Below are positions 1-7,524 of a stretch of 56,830 nt of DNA, in pieces. The position numbers and the translations under genes were made by a program. This stretch comes from Clostridia bacterium (lineage in GTDB: Bacteria; Bacillota_A; Clostridia; Christensenellales; Aristaeellaceae), in assembly GCA_017464225.1 (NCBI GenBank), contig JAFUDW010000045.1, positions 1-56,830 on the forward strand, given 5' to 3'. The notes under the pieces were generated by a model that saw only the letters and a list, made by a program, of their open reading frames with translations, ran no database searches and had not been told where the DNA came from. Within the stretch, counting starts at the first letter, position 1, and each line of letters starts with the position of its first letter.

Positions 1-1
1 C

Positions 2-94
2 AGCCTTGGCGGTGACACGGAACTGGAAACGATGAAGGAGGCCCTGCGCTGGATGCTGTCGATTCTGGAAGCACAGTCTGATATGGAGGAGTGA
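2..94 (+). CDS. C-terminal end of an unknown gene (partial)
   Basis: An open frame enters from the left edge and stops with TGA six bases before the next gene. Only 30 residues are visible; they are acidic and helical (ending in EAQSDMEE). The tight spacing to the VapE-like gene suggests both belonged to one prophage or integrative-element operon. The fragment is too short to assign a function. Confidence 0.5.
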   Translation, partial: SLGGDTELETMKEALRWMLSILEAQSDMEE

Positions 95-100
95 TTCTGC

Positions 101-463
101 ATGCGTGATTTGAAGATTACCCTCGGCAGCAGCGCTGATGCCTTCATATGGAATAACAGCACGATCAGCTGGGATGACCTTTGCGAAAAGCTGAAGACCA
201 CCCGGCGCACAGCGGAGACGGTGGAACAGTATCACGCCATGAGCCGGGACGAGAAGGAAAAGGCTAAGGACATCGGGGGCTTTGTAGGCGGACATCTGAA
301 AAACAGCAGGCGTCTGGCAGTGAACATGATCTGCAGGTCGATGCTGACGCTGGATTCTGATTCTGCGAAAACGGACTTTCTGGCCCATTTCAAACAGAAT
401 TGCTGCTATGCCGCCGTCGTGTACACCACCCATGGCCATACGCCCGAGGCTCCCAGATATCGC
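101..463 (+). pseudogene. Truncated prophage VapE/primase-like gene (N-terminal part only)
   Basis: About 121 codons resemble the N-terminus of the virulence-associated protein E / primase-helicase proteins of clostridial prophages. The cues are a DLKIT start, a conserved DIGGFVGGHLK segment (residues 57-67), RSMLTLDSD (79-87) and a TTHGHTPEAPR stretch (109-119) where the catalytic part normally begins. Past about position 463 the frame stays open to 709, but it loses family character and runs antisense through the terminator and 3' end of the LysR gene, so the downstream part is accidental. The intact protein is several hundred residues long, so this is a decayed remnant ending at an old recombination point. 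Family assignment is from memory of the conserved N-terminus. Confidence 0.6.
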
Positions 464-493
464 AATCGATCATATGCGTTCGATATCTGGTAT

Positions 494-535
494 AAAAAAG
501 AGGCTTTGCCGCCAAATTTGACAGCAAAGCCCCTC
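494..535 (-). terminator. Rho-independent terminator of the LysR gene
   Basis: On the minus strand GGCTTTGC (531-524) pairs with GCAAAGCC (509-502) around a 14-nt loop, followed by TCTTTTTTAT (complement of about 492-501). It lies just below the LysR stop codon at 548. Confidence 0.7.
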
Positions 536-547
536 GAGCGGATTATT

Positions 548-1477
548 TTATTTTTTTCTTGTGATGCAGACCCGCTTGGATTGGGTCAGTTCTGTGATAA
601 AGCGCTTATCAAGCTCCGTCAGCTGATAATCCTGCCGATGAATCAGCATATCCCGATATACCCGCTGATTTTCCGCGCATTCCCGCTGCACCAGCCGCAG
701 TTGCCGTAAAAGCCGCTTCGGCAACGGAGACACCCACATAAAGGTTTCTGAGTTTTCCGTCAGCAAATCCAATTGGCTTCCTCGTTCAAAGACGAAGATG
801 CGCCGCGGTATTTGCGGCAATTCCTCATTTCTCACGGCGGAGAGCGGCAAGGAAGGCACATACGGGTCAGCGTGAGCAATCTGAATGTATTGCTGCAGAT
901 CCGATAAATGGATTGTTTCCATCCCTGCCAAAGCACTGTCTTCCCGCATCACCAGCACATATTTGAATTCAGCGATGAGCTCGCCCTTCAACCCCTTCTC
1001 CATCATCATCTGTTTGAAGTATTTATCATAGCCTGCCGCATATCGGATGATGCCCAGATCGTATCCAACCTCAAGGATGTTTTTCACCGCCTGCAGCGCA
1101 TTGGTTTCCTGATAAAAGATTTCCACCTTTTCCTTTCCCAGCGTTTTGGAGAAAGCAGCGAAAGCATCCGATATGTAGCTCGCTCTGGGTACAGAAATAG
1201 AAAAGTGTTGTTTGCTGGCCTTTTTTTCTTTATACAAGCTTTCCATTTCGTCGATCTGCTCCAGGATCTTTCGAGCTTGATTGACAAATAATTCGCCGTC
1301 CGGCGTCAGTATCATGCCCTTGGAGGAACGGCGAAAGAACTGGATACCCAGATCTGTTTCCAGTTCTTTAACCACCCGACTCAGATTAGGCTGAGCAACA
1401 TGCAGCTCCTCCGCCGCCTTGTTAATGGAACCGTTTTCCGCAATGCCGACTACATACTTTAAGTGAAGAATATTCAT
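548..1477 (-). CDS. LysR-family transcriptional regulator
   Basis: The 309-residue length is normal for LysR proteins. Residues 1-60 form the winged helix-turn-helix, with the typical NGSINKAAEELHVAQPNLSR recognition segment and a conserved FFRR turn. Residues about 90-295 form the periplasmic-binding-protein-like effector domain. The gene stands alone on the minus strand and diverges from the membrane-protein/KPR operon starting at 1788. By the usual LysR pattern it could control that operon and itself from the shared 310-bp gap. No effector can be predicted. The ATG follows GGGAGGACT on the minus strand. Confidence 0.9.
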   Translation of the reverse strand: MNILHLKYVVGIAENGSINKAAEELHVAQPNLSRVVKELETDLGIQFFRRSSKGMILTPDGELFVNQARKILEQIDEMESLYKEKKASKQHFSISVPRASYISDAFAAFSKTLGKEKVEIFYQETNALQAVKNILEVGYDLGIIRYAAGYDKYFKQMMMEKGLKGELIAEFKYVLVMREDSALAGMETIHLSDLQQYIQIAHADPYVPSLPLSAVRNEELPQIPRRIFVFERGSQLDLLTENSETFMWVSPLPKRLLRQLRLVQRECAENQRVYRDMLIHRQDYQLTELDKRFITELTQSKRVCITRKK

Positions 1478-1692
1478 TCATAGTCCTCCCATCAAGATGC
1501 CGTGACCACACATTGCCTCCAAGTGCTCATTCTGCACCCACAGTATCGATATAATAATACCATGAAAAATGCGCCATTTCTATTCTGTTAAAAGGCTTGA
1601 AGCTATACCAAATTTATATATGAATTATATCAATTTATATCAAATGCGCAGAAATGACGTTTTATGCTATTCGATAAATTATATAGAACGGG

Positions 1693-1721
1693 TTGAAAAA
1701 ACAAAGGCTGTACGTTATAAT
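1693..1721 (+). promoter_or_regulatory. Sigma-A-type promoter for the 1788-3201 operon
   Basis: TTGAAA (1693-1698), a 17-bp spacer and a consensus TATAAT (1716-1721). The rest of the 1478-1787 gap is AT-rich, with repeated ATTTATAT/AATTATAT runs around 1610-1645 that could hold LysR sites. I see no gene in it. Confidence 0.75.
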
Positions 1722-1723
1722 CA

Positions 1724-1739
1724 GTAAGTGATATCTAAC
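1724..1739. promoter_or_regulatory. Palindromic operator, site 1 of 4 (TTAG-N6-CTAA type)
   Basis: GTAAGTGATATCTAAC lies 3 bp below the -10 box, over the expected transcription start. It is a one-mismatch version of the palindrome found at 3261, 3310 and 8232. A repressor bound here would block the operon. The half-sites resemble those of DtxR/IdeR-family metalloregulators, which is inference. Confidence 0.5.
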
Positions 1740-1787
1740 TGATAACAAAATGGTGTGGATTTCCGCTGTAGGAGAAGGAAGAAGTTT

Positions 1788-2186
1788 ATGAACACAACGT
1801 ATGAATCAAAAATATCCGACGCCCGATGGATGGCGTACGATCTGCCGGGAAACGTGGGCTGGATCACCTGGATCGTTTGCCTTGTATTGCTTCTGAAAAA
1901 GGGCATGAACTGGTTTTGGGTGCTTTCGATGCTGCCCGCCCTGCTGATGCTGGTGGGCGTTGCAGAGCTGATCAGCGAACGCATCCGGAAGCTGGATCGC
2001 AAGCTCTCGAAGGCACAGCTATACCGGGGCTTTGGCGCGCTGACGCTGGGCGGATTGCTGGGCATAGCCGTGGCGGCATCCGGGCTGATTGCCGCCCAGG
2101 GCGCGCTGTGCTGGTGGATGCTGGCGGGAGCTGTGCTGTGCGCGCTGTTCGCGGGGCTGATCTTCCGGGAATACCATCCCGTATAA
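1788..2186 (+). CDS. Small integral membrane protein, unknown function
   Basis: A 132-residue protein. I chose the ATG at 1788 (MNTTYESK) rather than the in-frame ATG at 1755 because AGGAGAAGGAAG sits just upstream of 1788. Hydrophobic segments at about residues 22-38, 44-62, 84-104 and 107-122 predict four membrane helices, with a basic loop (ERIRKLDRKLSK) between the second and third. It is first in an operon with the KPR-family protein 25 bp downstream and lies behind the palindromic operator, which may tie it to the iron-like regulon. I recognise no family. Confidence 0.8.
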   Translation: MNTTYESKISDARWMAYDLPGNVGWITWIVCLVLLLKKGMNWFWVLSMLPALLMLVGVAELISERIRKLDRKLSKAQLYRGFGALTLGGLLGIAVAASGLIAAQGALCWWMLAGAVLCALFAGLIFREYHPV

Positions 2187-2211
2187 CGCGGGACGGAAAG
2201 GAGCGTTCAAA

Positions 2212-3201
2212 GTGAAAGTGCTGGTATTTGGAGCGGGCGTCATCGGCTGCTATCTGACCCACGTGCTCTGCGAGGCCGGGCAAGACGTGACATTGCTGGC
2301 CCGCGGAGCATGGAAGGATACCCTGGCATCGCAGGGCCTGAAGCTGCGCCATCATTTGCAGCGCCGGACGACGCTGGATCACCCCGCCGTCACCGATCAG
2401 ATCGACCCGGCGATCCGCTGGGACGCCGTGTTCGCGGCCATGCCCTATCACCAGATGCAGAATATTTTGCCGCAGCTTGCTAAAGCGGATACCGATCTGG
2501 TCGTTCTGGTTGGCAACAACATGCGGGCCGCAGCCATGCAAGAGGAATTGCTTCGGCTTTCCACCGCACCGAAGGAGATCCTGTTCGCCTTTCAGATCTC
2601 GGGCGGCGAGCGCCTCAAAGACCACGCCATCGTAGAACGGTTCGGGGAGTCGGGGCTGGATATCGGAGGGCTGCACAGCCTGCCGTCGCAGAGCGCCCAG
2701 GAAAAATTGACGGCGCTGTTTCGGGGAACGGGCTATAAAATGCGCTGGCAACCGGATATGGAGGCTTTTCTGTTCTGCCATCCGGCGGCGGTGCTGCCCA
2801 TCGCCTATCTGGCTTATGCCTGCGGCGGGGATCTGCGCCGCTCCACCCGGAAGCAGCGCAAGCAGATGCTGGATGCTCCCGCCGAAGCCTATGACCGGCT
2901 GGCGCAGCTGGGCATCCCCATCCTGCCGGAAAAGGATGATATGTTCTACCGCCCCGGCTTTCGCCGCTTCGTGATGCGCATCTTGTATTTTATTATGGCA
3001 AAATCATCCATCGGCGACCTGATTGCCTGTAATCACTGCCGGAACGCCGTGGCAGAAATGGAGCTGCTGGACAAGGATTTCACAGCTTTATTGGAACGCG
3101 GTGGCAAGCCTTCCATGCCCGTCTGGAACGCGCTGAAAGCGCAGATGCCTGCCTGGGAAACACTCCACCAAGCCTATGACGGGAAAAAGAAAGCCCGATA
3201 A
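2212..3201 (+). CDS. Ketopantoate reductase (ApbA/PanE) family NAD(P)H-dependent oxidoreductase
   Basis: A 329-residue protein starting at GTG 2212 behind GGAAAGGAG. It opens with a Rossmann dinucleotide-binding motif (VFGAGVIGCYL, residues 5-15) and LLAR at the end of the second strand, as in ApbA/PanE. The C-terminal half (from about 175) fits the helical ApbA_C domain. Family members reduce 2-dehydropantoate to pantoate, but many paralogues act on other 2-oxo acids. The setting next to a membrane protein, away from panB/panC, argues against a firm panE call. Confidence 0.8.
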   Translation: MKVLVFGAGVIGCYLTHVLCEAGQDVTLLARGAWKDTLASQGLKLRHHLQRRTTLDHPAVTDQIDPAIRWDAVFAAMPYHQMQNILPQLAKADTDLVVLVGNNMRAAAMQEELLRLSTAPKEILFAFQISGGERLKDHAIVERFGESGLDIGGLHSLPSQSAQEKLTALFRGTGYKMRWQPDMEAFLFCHPAAVLPIAYLAYACGGDLRRSTRKQRKQMLDAPAEAYDRLAQLGIPILPEKDDMFYRPGFRRFVMRILYFIMAKSSIGDLIACNHCRNAVAEMELLDKDFTALLERGGKPSMPVWNALKAQMPAWETLHQAYDGKKKAR

Positions 3202-3233
3202 GAATCTGGTCAGAAAAAATCCCTTTTTACCTA

Positions 3234-3262
3234 TTGCCGTGATAGGCTTTTGAATGTATAAT
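3234..3262 (+). promoter_or_regulatory. Promoter of the TpN47-like / ferric-reductase-like operon
   Basis: TTGCCG (3234-3239), a 17-bp spacer and a consensus TATAAT (3257-3262). The last base of the -10 box is shared with the palindromic operator at 3261-3276. Confidence 0.7.
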
Positions 3263-3276
3263 TAGATGTGTCTAAC
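3261..3276. promoter_or_regulatory. Palindromic operator, site 2 of 4
   Basis: ATTAGATGTGTCTAAC contains the perfect inverted repeat TTAGA-TGTG-TCTAA (3262-3275), starting in the -10 box and covering the expected start of transcription. Confidence 0.6.
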
Positions 3277-3309
3277 TGCTTTGTAAAAAGCGTTTTTCTT
3301 TGTCCGGTA

Positions 3310-3325
3310 GTTAGCTACAGCTAAT
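3310..3325. promoter_or_regulatory. Palindromic operator, site 3 of 4
   Basis: GTTAGCTACAGCTAAT contains the perfect inverted repeat TTAGC-TACA-GCTAA (3311-3324). It lies in the leader, 49 bp below site 2, so two repressor units could act together on this operon. Confidence 0.6.
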
Positions 3326-3383
3326 TGCGAGTTGAAGCGGTGGATAGAATACAGCGCAAACGCGCAGAAGGAGAACGCATTCC

Positions 3384-4739
3384 ATGAAAAAGCTGATTTC
3401 CCTGATCCTGGCCCTGGCGCTGGCCGCGTCCCTGGCTTCCTTTGCCGCCGCCGAGGAGGGCGTCGTTTACGGCACCGCCACCCTGACTTATGCTGAGTTT
3501 TACGCGGGCGACGTGAGCAGTACCGATTCCATCGACGTGGTCACCTCCGCCACCACCGGCAAATCTGGCACCTTTGTCAACACCGTTTCCGATTTTGTGG
3601 ATGAGCAGACCAACAAGGACGGCTACCACCTGACCGGCATCGCCAACGTGAACGTGGCCGTAGCTTCCGCCGACGTGGAAGCCTACAAGGCCCTGAACCC
3701 CACCTTCGTGGAAGCCGCCGAAGCCCCCGCTCAGTATAAGCCGGTCACTGTGGAAGACGGCAAGGCTGTGTACGGCGCAACTGTGTTCAACGTGGCCGCT
3801 ACCGTAACTGACGCCGACATCGAAGTGGTCACCGATTCCCACTGGGGCGATTATCAGATCAACATTCTGGAAACCAGCACCGCTTACATCCGCAATACTC
3901 GGGAGGACGAGGGCTTTGCCGTGAACAGCAACGTGCAGGGCATCATCGTGGAAACCGAAAGCGGCCTCAAGGTGGGCATGGAGCACCTGCAGAGCATTTG
4001 GGTGCAGCCCTATGAAATCTCCTGGAACGTGTCCGTGGATAATACCCACAACGACGAGCTGGTTTACGACAACATTCCCGAGCTGGACAAGCTGATGGGC
4101 GAAAAGATCGTGAAGGTCACCTTCATCAACGCGGACGATGCTTATGAATACACTTTCGACGGCGCGTATCTGCCCATCAAGTTCCCCAGCAGCCTGGCCG
4201 TGGATGACGCCCGCTCCGCCGACGGCAAAACCGCTGTGACCGTTACCGGCCTGGTGGAGGATTATGCTCCTTCCTACGCCGTGGAGGGCCTGGAGGTCTC
4301 CGTGGAGAACAACAGCGAAATGACCTGGACCGCCGATCTGCCCGGCGCTTATACTCTGGTGCTGACCGACGCCAACGGCGTGTACGCCCTCATGAGCGCT
4401 TCCTTCGTGCTGTCCAGTGATATCCTGCCCGTGGTCTGGGACGCTGAACTGGGCGAGCTGGCAACCGCGGAAGGCTGCGACGAAGCCCTGAAGGACGCCT
4501 TCATCAAGAACCTGGCTACCGTCACCGTGAACGGCAAGGAATACGCCGCCTCCGGTCGCGGCGCTGCCGTGATCATCAACAACATCGGCGAATTGGACAC
4601 CGACGCTGCCGTCACCAGCGGCAAGGGCAAGGATGCCACCGTGACCCCCATTTTCCCCGAATCTGGCGCGTATGAAATCATTGTGACCGCTACGGGCTTC
4701 GATACGCCCCTGGCCTTCACCGTGGATATCCAGAAGTAA
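3384..4739 (+). CDS. Secreted TpN47 (Tp47)-like protein with an FMN-attachment-like motif
   Basis: A 451-residue protein with a signal peptide (MKKLISLILALALAA, cleavage near residues 22-24). The segment YGTATLTYAEFYAGD, followed by DVVTSATTGKSG, parallels the start of the Treponema pallidum 47-kDa lipoprotein TpN47 (YGYATLSYADYWAGE, then DAVSRATHGHG). The length, mid-region and final Ig-like strands also fit. TpN47 is known as a penicillin-binding protein with weak beta-lactamase activity. The DxVTSATT segment also looks like the D-x-x-(S/T)-G/S-A-T motif that ApbE uses to attach FMN through threonine. There is no lipobox cysteine, so it is released or held another way. It is co-transcribed with a ferric-reductase-like FMN_bind protein, which hints at a redox or metal role rather than cell-wall metabolism. 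AGAAGGAGAACGC precedes the ATG. Homology is recalled by eye. Confidence 0.65.
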   Translation: MKKLISLILALALAASLASFAAAEEGVVYGTATLTYAEFYAGDVSSTDSIDVVTSATTGKSGTFVNTVSDFVDEQTNKDGYHLTGIANVNVAVASADVEAYKALNPTFVEAAEAPAQYKPVTVEDGKAVYGATVFNVAATVTDADIEVVTDSHWGDYQINILETSTAYIRNTREDEGFAVNSNVQGIIVETESGLKVGMEHLQSIWVQPYEISWNVSVDNTHNDELVYDNIPELDKLMGEKIVKVTFINADDAYEYTFDGAYLPIKFPSSLAVDDARSADGKTAVTVTGLVEDYAPSYAVEGLEVSVENNSEMTWTADLPGAYTLVLTDANGVYALMSASFVLSSDILPVVWDAELGELATAEGCDEALKDAFIKNLATVTVNGKEYAASGRGAAVIINNIGELDTDAAVTSGKGKDATVTPIFPESGAYEIIVTATGFDTPLAFTVDIQK

Positions 4740-4752
4740 TGCGTTTTTCCTG

Positions 4753-4788
4753 CCGCCGCAGGGTCCTGACCGCCCTGCGGCGGTTTTC
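4753..4788 (+). terminator. GC-rich hairpin with T-tract between the two genes (partial terminator)
   Basis: CCGCCGCAGGG (4753-4763) pairs perfectly with CCCTGCGGCGG (4773-4783) and is followed by TTTTCTGT. No separate promoter is visible before the gene at 4806, so it more likely attenuates read-through, giving more of the secreted protein than of the membrane protein. Confidence 0.7.
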
Positions 4789-4805
4789 TGTATGAAGGAG
4801 AATAT

Positions 4806-5894
4806 ATGGTATTATTGATTTCTTTGTTCCTGGCGTTTTTGATCGTTCGCTTTGGAAAAGGCTTGCTGAAAAAGCGGGCGGGGCTGTGCTACGGAATTGC
4901 CTGTGCCGTATCCCTGGGGATCGTCGCGTTCGTGTACAGCGGGGCCAGCCAGAACCTTTCCGGGATTCCCCAGATCCTGGCCAATGTATTTTTGCAGGGC
5001 GGCCTGGCTGGCGCGCTGTTCATTTTCGTTATGTACGCGGGCGCGGTGCCGGACAAAAGCGCCTTCCGGAAAGCGGTGATACCCCTGCGGGGGCCGCTGT
5101 CCATTCTGGCCTCCATCCTGACGCTTGGGCATAATATCGCCTACGGGAAAACCTATTTTGTGTATTTGTTCACCCAGGCGTCGTCTCTTCGATTGAACGT
5201 ACTCCTGGCGGCCATCTGCTCGCTGATCATGATCGCCATCATGCTGCCGCTGTTCATCACATCCTTCCTCCGCATCCGCAAAAAAATGCAGCCCAAGCGC
5301 TGGAAGCGGCTGCAAAGACTGGCGTACATCTTTTACGCCCTTATGTTCATCCATGTACTGCTGCTCAACACCACCAGCGCACGGGAAGGCAAGTGGACGG
5401 CCATATTGAATATCGCCCTGTATTCCCTTTTGTTCCTGGTCTACGCCAGCCTGCGTCTGTGCCGCTGGGCGCAGAAAAGCGGGCGGGAGGGCTGGATGGC
5501 GGCGATCCAGCTGCTCTGCTCCGCCTTGATGGTCAGCGGGCTCACGCTGATTTTCATGCCGATCAAAGGAGAAACCGCAGCCGTTCAGCCAGCGGAAGCG
5601 GTTAAAGAAGTATATGAGGAACCGGATGCCTGGACAGACGGAAAATACAAAGGAGATGCCATCGGCTATAATGGACGCCTGACCGTATCTGTGGTGGTAA
5701 AGGATGGAAAAATCAGCCGCGCTGTCTGCACCGGCAACGTGGAGGACGAGCCCTATATCACCGACGCCATCGAGGGAGTGCTAGGCGCTATGGTAGAGCA
5801 GAACACCACCAACGTGGATACCGTCAGCAGCGCCACCACCACCTCCGACGCACTGATCGAAGCCGTGCGCAAAGCGCTTGACCAAGCGAAATGA
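4806..5894 (+). CDS. Ferric-reductase-like transmembrane protein with C-terminal FMN-binding domain
   Basis: A 362-residue protein. Residues 1-255 hold about seven hydrophobic segments. Histidines inside them (LGHNIAYG near 115, FIHVLLLN near 183) are placed like the haem ligands of ferric-reductase/MsrQ-type domains. Residues about 270-362 form an FMN_bind domain (DGKYKGDAIGYNG...) ending in DTVSSATTTSDA, which fits the ApbE flavinylation motif with a threonine acceptor. Known proteins of this build pass electrons across the membrane to extracellular acceptors, including ferric iron. It starts 66 bp after the TpN47-like gene behind AAGGAG. The substrate is inferred. Confidence 0.75.
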   Translation: MVLLISLFLAFLIVRFGKGLLKKRAGLCYGIACAVSLGIVAFVYSGASQNLSGIPQILANVFLQGGLAGALFIFVMYAGAVPDKSAFRKAVIPLRGPLSILASILTLGHNIAYGKTYFVYLFTQASSLRLNVLLAAICSLIMIAIMLPLFITSFLRIRKKMQPKRWKRLQRLAYIFYALMFIHVLLLNTTSAREGKWTAILNIALYSLLFLVYASLRLCRWAQKSGREGWMAAIQLLCSALMVSGLTLIFMPIKGETAAVQPAEAVKEVYEEPDAWTDGKYKGDAIGYNGRLTVSVVVKDGKISRAVCTGNVEDEPYITDAIEGVLGAMVEQNTTNVDTVSSATTTSDALIEAVRKALDQAK

Positions 5895-5932
5895 ATAGGT
5901 TTCCAAATCTTGTTTTTTCAGTGGGCGTATCA

Positions 5933-5965
5933 TTTTAAGTTTCTTTTAAGGTTCCCGCGTATACT
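5933..5965 (+). promoter_or_regulatory. Tandem 11-bp repeat upstream of a -10 box (PhoB/OmpR-type box)
   Basis: TTTTAAGTTTC (5933-5943) is followed directly by TTTTAAGGTTC (5944-5954), 10 of 11 bases identical. TATACT (5960-5965) stands 5 bp further on. There is no good -35 box. Two 11-bp direct repeats replacing a -35 box is the usual layout of a promoter activated by an OmpR/PhoB-family regulator. Confidence 0.45.
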
Positions 5966-6039
5966 ATGAACCATGAGGTATCGAGCAGCCCAGCGGCGTA
6001 AGTCCGGGTATCTCAGAGCAATCTGAGAGGAGCATGTTT

Positions 6040-7023
6040 ATGAAAAAGAAATTGATGGCGATGATCCTGACCCTGGCGATGCTGACCGTGACCAGCTGCG
6101 CTTTTGCCGAAGGCCCACGCGGCAACGGTGGCCCCGGAGGCAATGGCGGCATGCGCGGCGGCGCGGGCGGCAGCGTGGATAAATCCAGTGATACGGAATT
6201 GCAGGCGATCCTGGCCGAGGTACAGGATAAGTTTCAGCTTTTGACCTATGAGGACGCGGAAACAGGAACGACGCTGCAATATCAGCTGTTCGTCCCGGAA
6301 AACTACGATGAAAGTGTTTCTTATCCGCTAATTCAGTTCATCCCCGATTCCAGTTTGGTTGGCAAGAGCGCTGAAGCCGTGCTGACCCAAGGCTGGGGCG
6401 GCGTGGTGTGGGCCACGGCGGCGGAGCAGGAAAAGCATCCCGCCTTCATCGTGATCCCAATTTTCACCGAGACGGTGGTGGACGATAACTTCAATCATTC
6501 CGCCCAGATCGAAGTGGCGGTGCGGCTGATCCGACAGCTGACCGAAACCTATTCCATCGACACCAATCGCATCTACACCACCGGCCAGTCCATGGGCGGC
6601 ATGACCAGCTTCTATCTGAACTTGACCTACCCGGATCTGTTCGCCGCCTCCCTGTTTGTGGGCAGCCAGTGGGATAACAGCATCCTGAACGCGCTGGAGG
6701 ATAAGTCCTTCTTCTACATCGTATCCGCCGGTGATCCCAAGGCATCCGCGGGACAGGCCGGGCTGATGGCCGTGTTTGACGCGGACAGCGCCGCATACAG
6801 CCACGCCGAATGGAGCGCCCAGGATGACGCGGACACCCAGAACGCCGCCGTTGCCGCTCTGCTTTCGGAGGGCAACAACGCCAACTTTGTCACCTTCACC
6901 GTCGGCACTACCCTGGCCGCGGGCCAGGCCGCCGGCAGCGGCGCGGGCGAGCACATGACCAGCTTCGACTATGCGTATAAGATCGAGGCTGTGCGGGATT
7001 GGCTGTTTGAACAATCAAAATAA
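6040..7023 (+). CDS. Secreted alpha/beta-hydrolase (carboxylesterase-like)
   Basis: A 327-residue protein. I chose the ATG at 6040 because GAGAGGAG ends 7 bp before it; the ATG at 6034 is only 1 bp away from that site. A signal peptide (to about residue 24) is followed by a Gly/Asn/Arg-rich stretch (residues 25-46). The hydrolase core has LFVPENYDES, then the nucleophile elbow GQSMGG (Ser near residue 187), and a late His (HMTSFDYAY) as the likely catalytic histidine. This fits the secreted esterase/PHB-depolymerase-like group that also includes enterobactin-type siderophore esterases. The location between a ferric-reductase-like protein and siderophore-type ABC transporters makes a siderophore esterase an attractive guess; feruloyl or acetyl esterase is the alternative. 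Confidence 0.75.
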   Translation: MKKKLMAMILTLAMLTVTSCAFAEGPRGNGGPGGNGGMRGGAGGSVDKSSDTELQAILAEVQDKFQLLTYEDAETGTTLQYQLFVPENYDESVSYPLIQFIPDSSLVGKSAEAVLTQGWGGVVWATAAEQEKHPAFIVIPIFTETVVDDNFNHSAQIEVAVRLIRQLTETYSIDTNRIYTTGQSMGGMTSFYLNLTYPDLFAASLFVGSQWDNSILNALEDKSFFYIVSAGDPKASAGQAGLMAVFDADSAAYSHAEWSAQDDADTQNAAVAALLSEGNNANFVTFTVGTTLAAGQAAGSGAGEHMTSFDYAYKIEAVRDWLFEQSK

Positions 7024-7136
7024 AGCATTTCTTTTTATCGCTTTTTTGCGTGAAGATTATTTTCGCCAACTAAAACCAGCAAGCAATGCCATTCTTGCAG
7101 AATTGCAAAAAGCTTGTTGGTTGGCTCCGCCCTCAG

Positions 7137-7210
7137 TCCCGGGGCCTGCCGGCCCGCCCTCGCTGAAAATGATCCACCGGATCATTTCCCGGGCGCTGCG
7201 GGCCCCCTGA
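7137..7210. other. GC-rich nested palindrome block in a 501-bp gene-free gap
   Basis: The gap 7024-7524 has no credible gene. Its middle contains the perfect inverted repeat AAATGATCC-ACC-GGATCATTT (7167-7187), set inside GGGGCC (7141-7146) and GGCCCC (7201-7206), which can also pair. Around 7212-7228 there is another short inverted repeat, CAGAGCAAAGCTCTG. This may be an intergenic repeat or an RNA structure. The right part of the gap holds the TetR promoter. Confidence 0.4.
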
Positions 7211-7463
7211 AAACCAGAGCAAAGCTCTGTGGTTATAGAGGATTTCCGCCTTATCCAGCACGACTTTCTAAAGCCCAGAAAAAGAAGAACTCCCTGCCCG
7301 GAAAAATGCTGTTCTTTGGCATTTCCTCTCCGTGCAGTGGTTTTCTTAGCGATCTTCCCGTTCGCTGCAATGTAATATTTTCCTTCCAGGAGAACGTCCC
7401 GCATCAGAATATCACAAACAATGTGCAAAAAATCCATGATAAAACAAAAGCATACAAAAAAGC

Positions 7464-7492
7464 TTGACAATAACATAACGTTGTTATAGAAT
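7464..7492 (+). promoter_or_regulatory. Promoter of the TetR gene with overlapping operator
   Basis: Consensus TTGACA (7464-7469), a 17-bp spacer and TAGAAT (7487-7492). The spacer is filled by the perfect inverted repeat ATAACA-N6-TGTTAT (7470-7487), with a smaller palindrome AACGTT at its centre. This is the classical place for autorepression by a TetR dimer. Confidence 0.7.
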
Positions 7493-7524
7493 ACTTCCGG
7501 AACATCCATGAAAGGAGGTCGACC

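Noticed and set aside
464..709. Continuation of the VapE-like open frame
   Set aside because: From about 464 it is antisense to the LysR terminator and 3' end and loses family resemblance, so it is chance read-through.
5966..6033. Riboswitch in the esterase leader
   Set aside because: The leader is short and I found no conserved riboswitch core or stable multi-stem fold.
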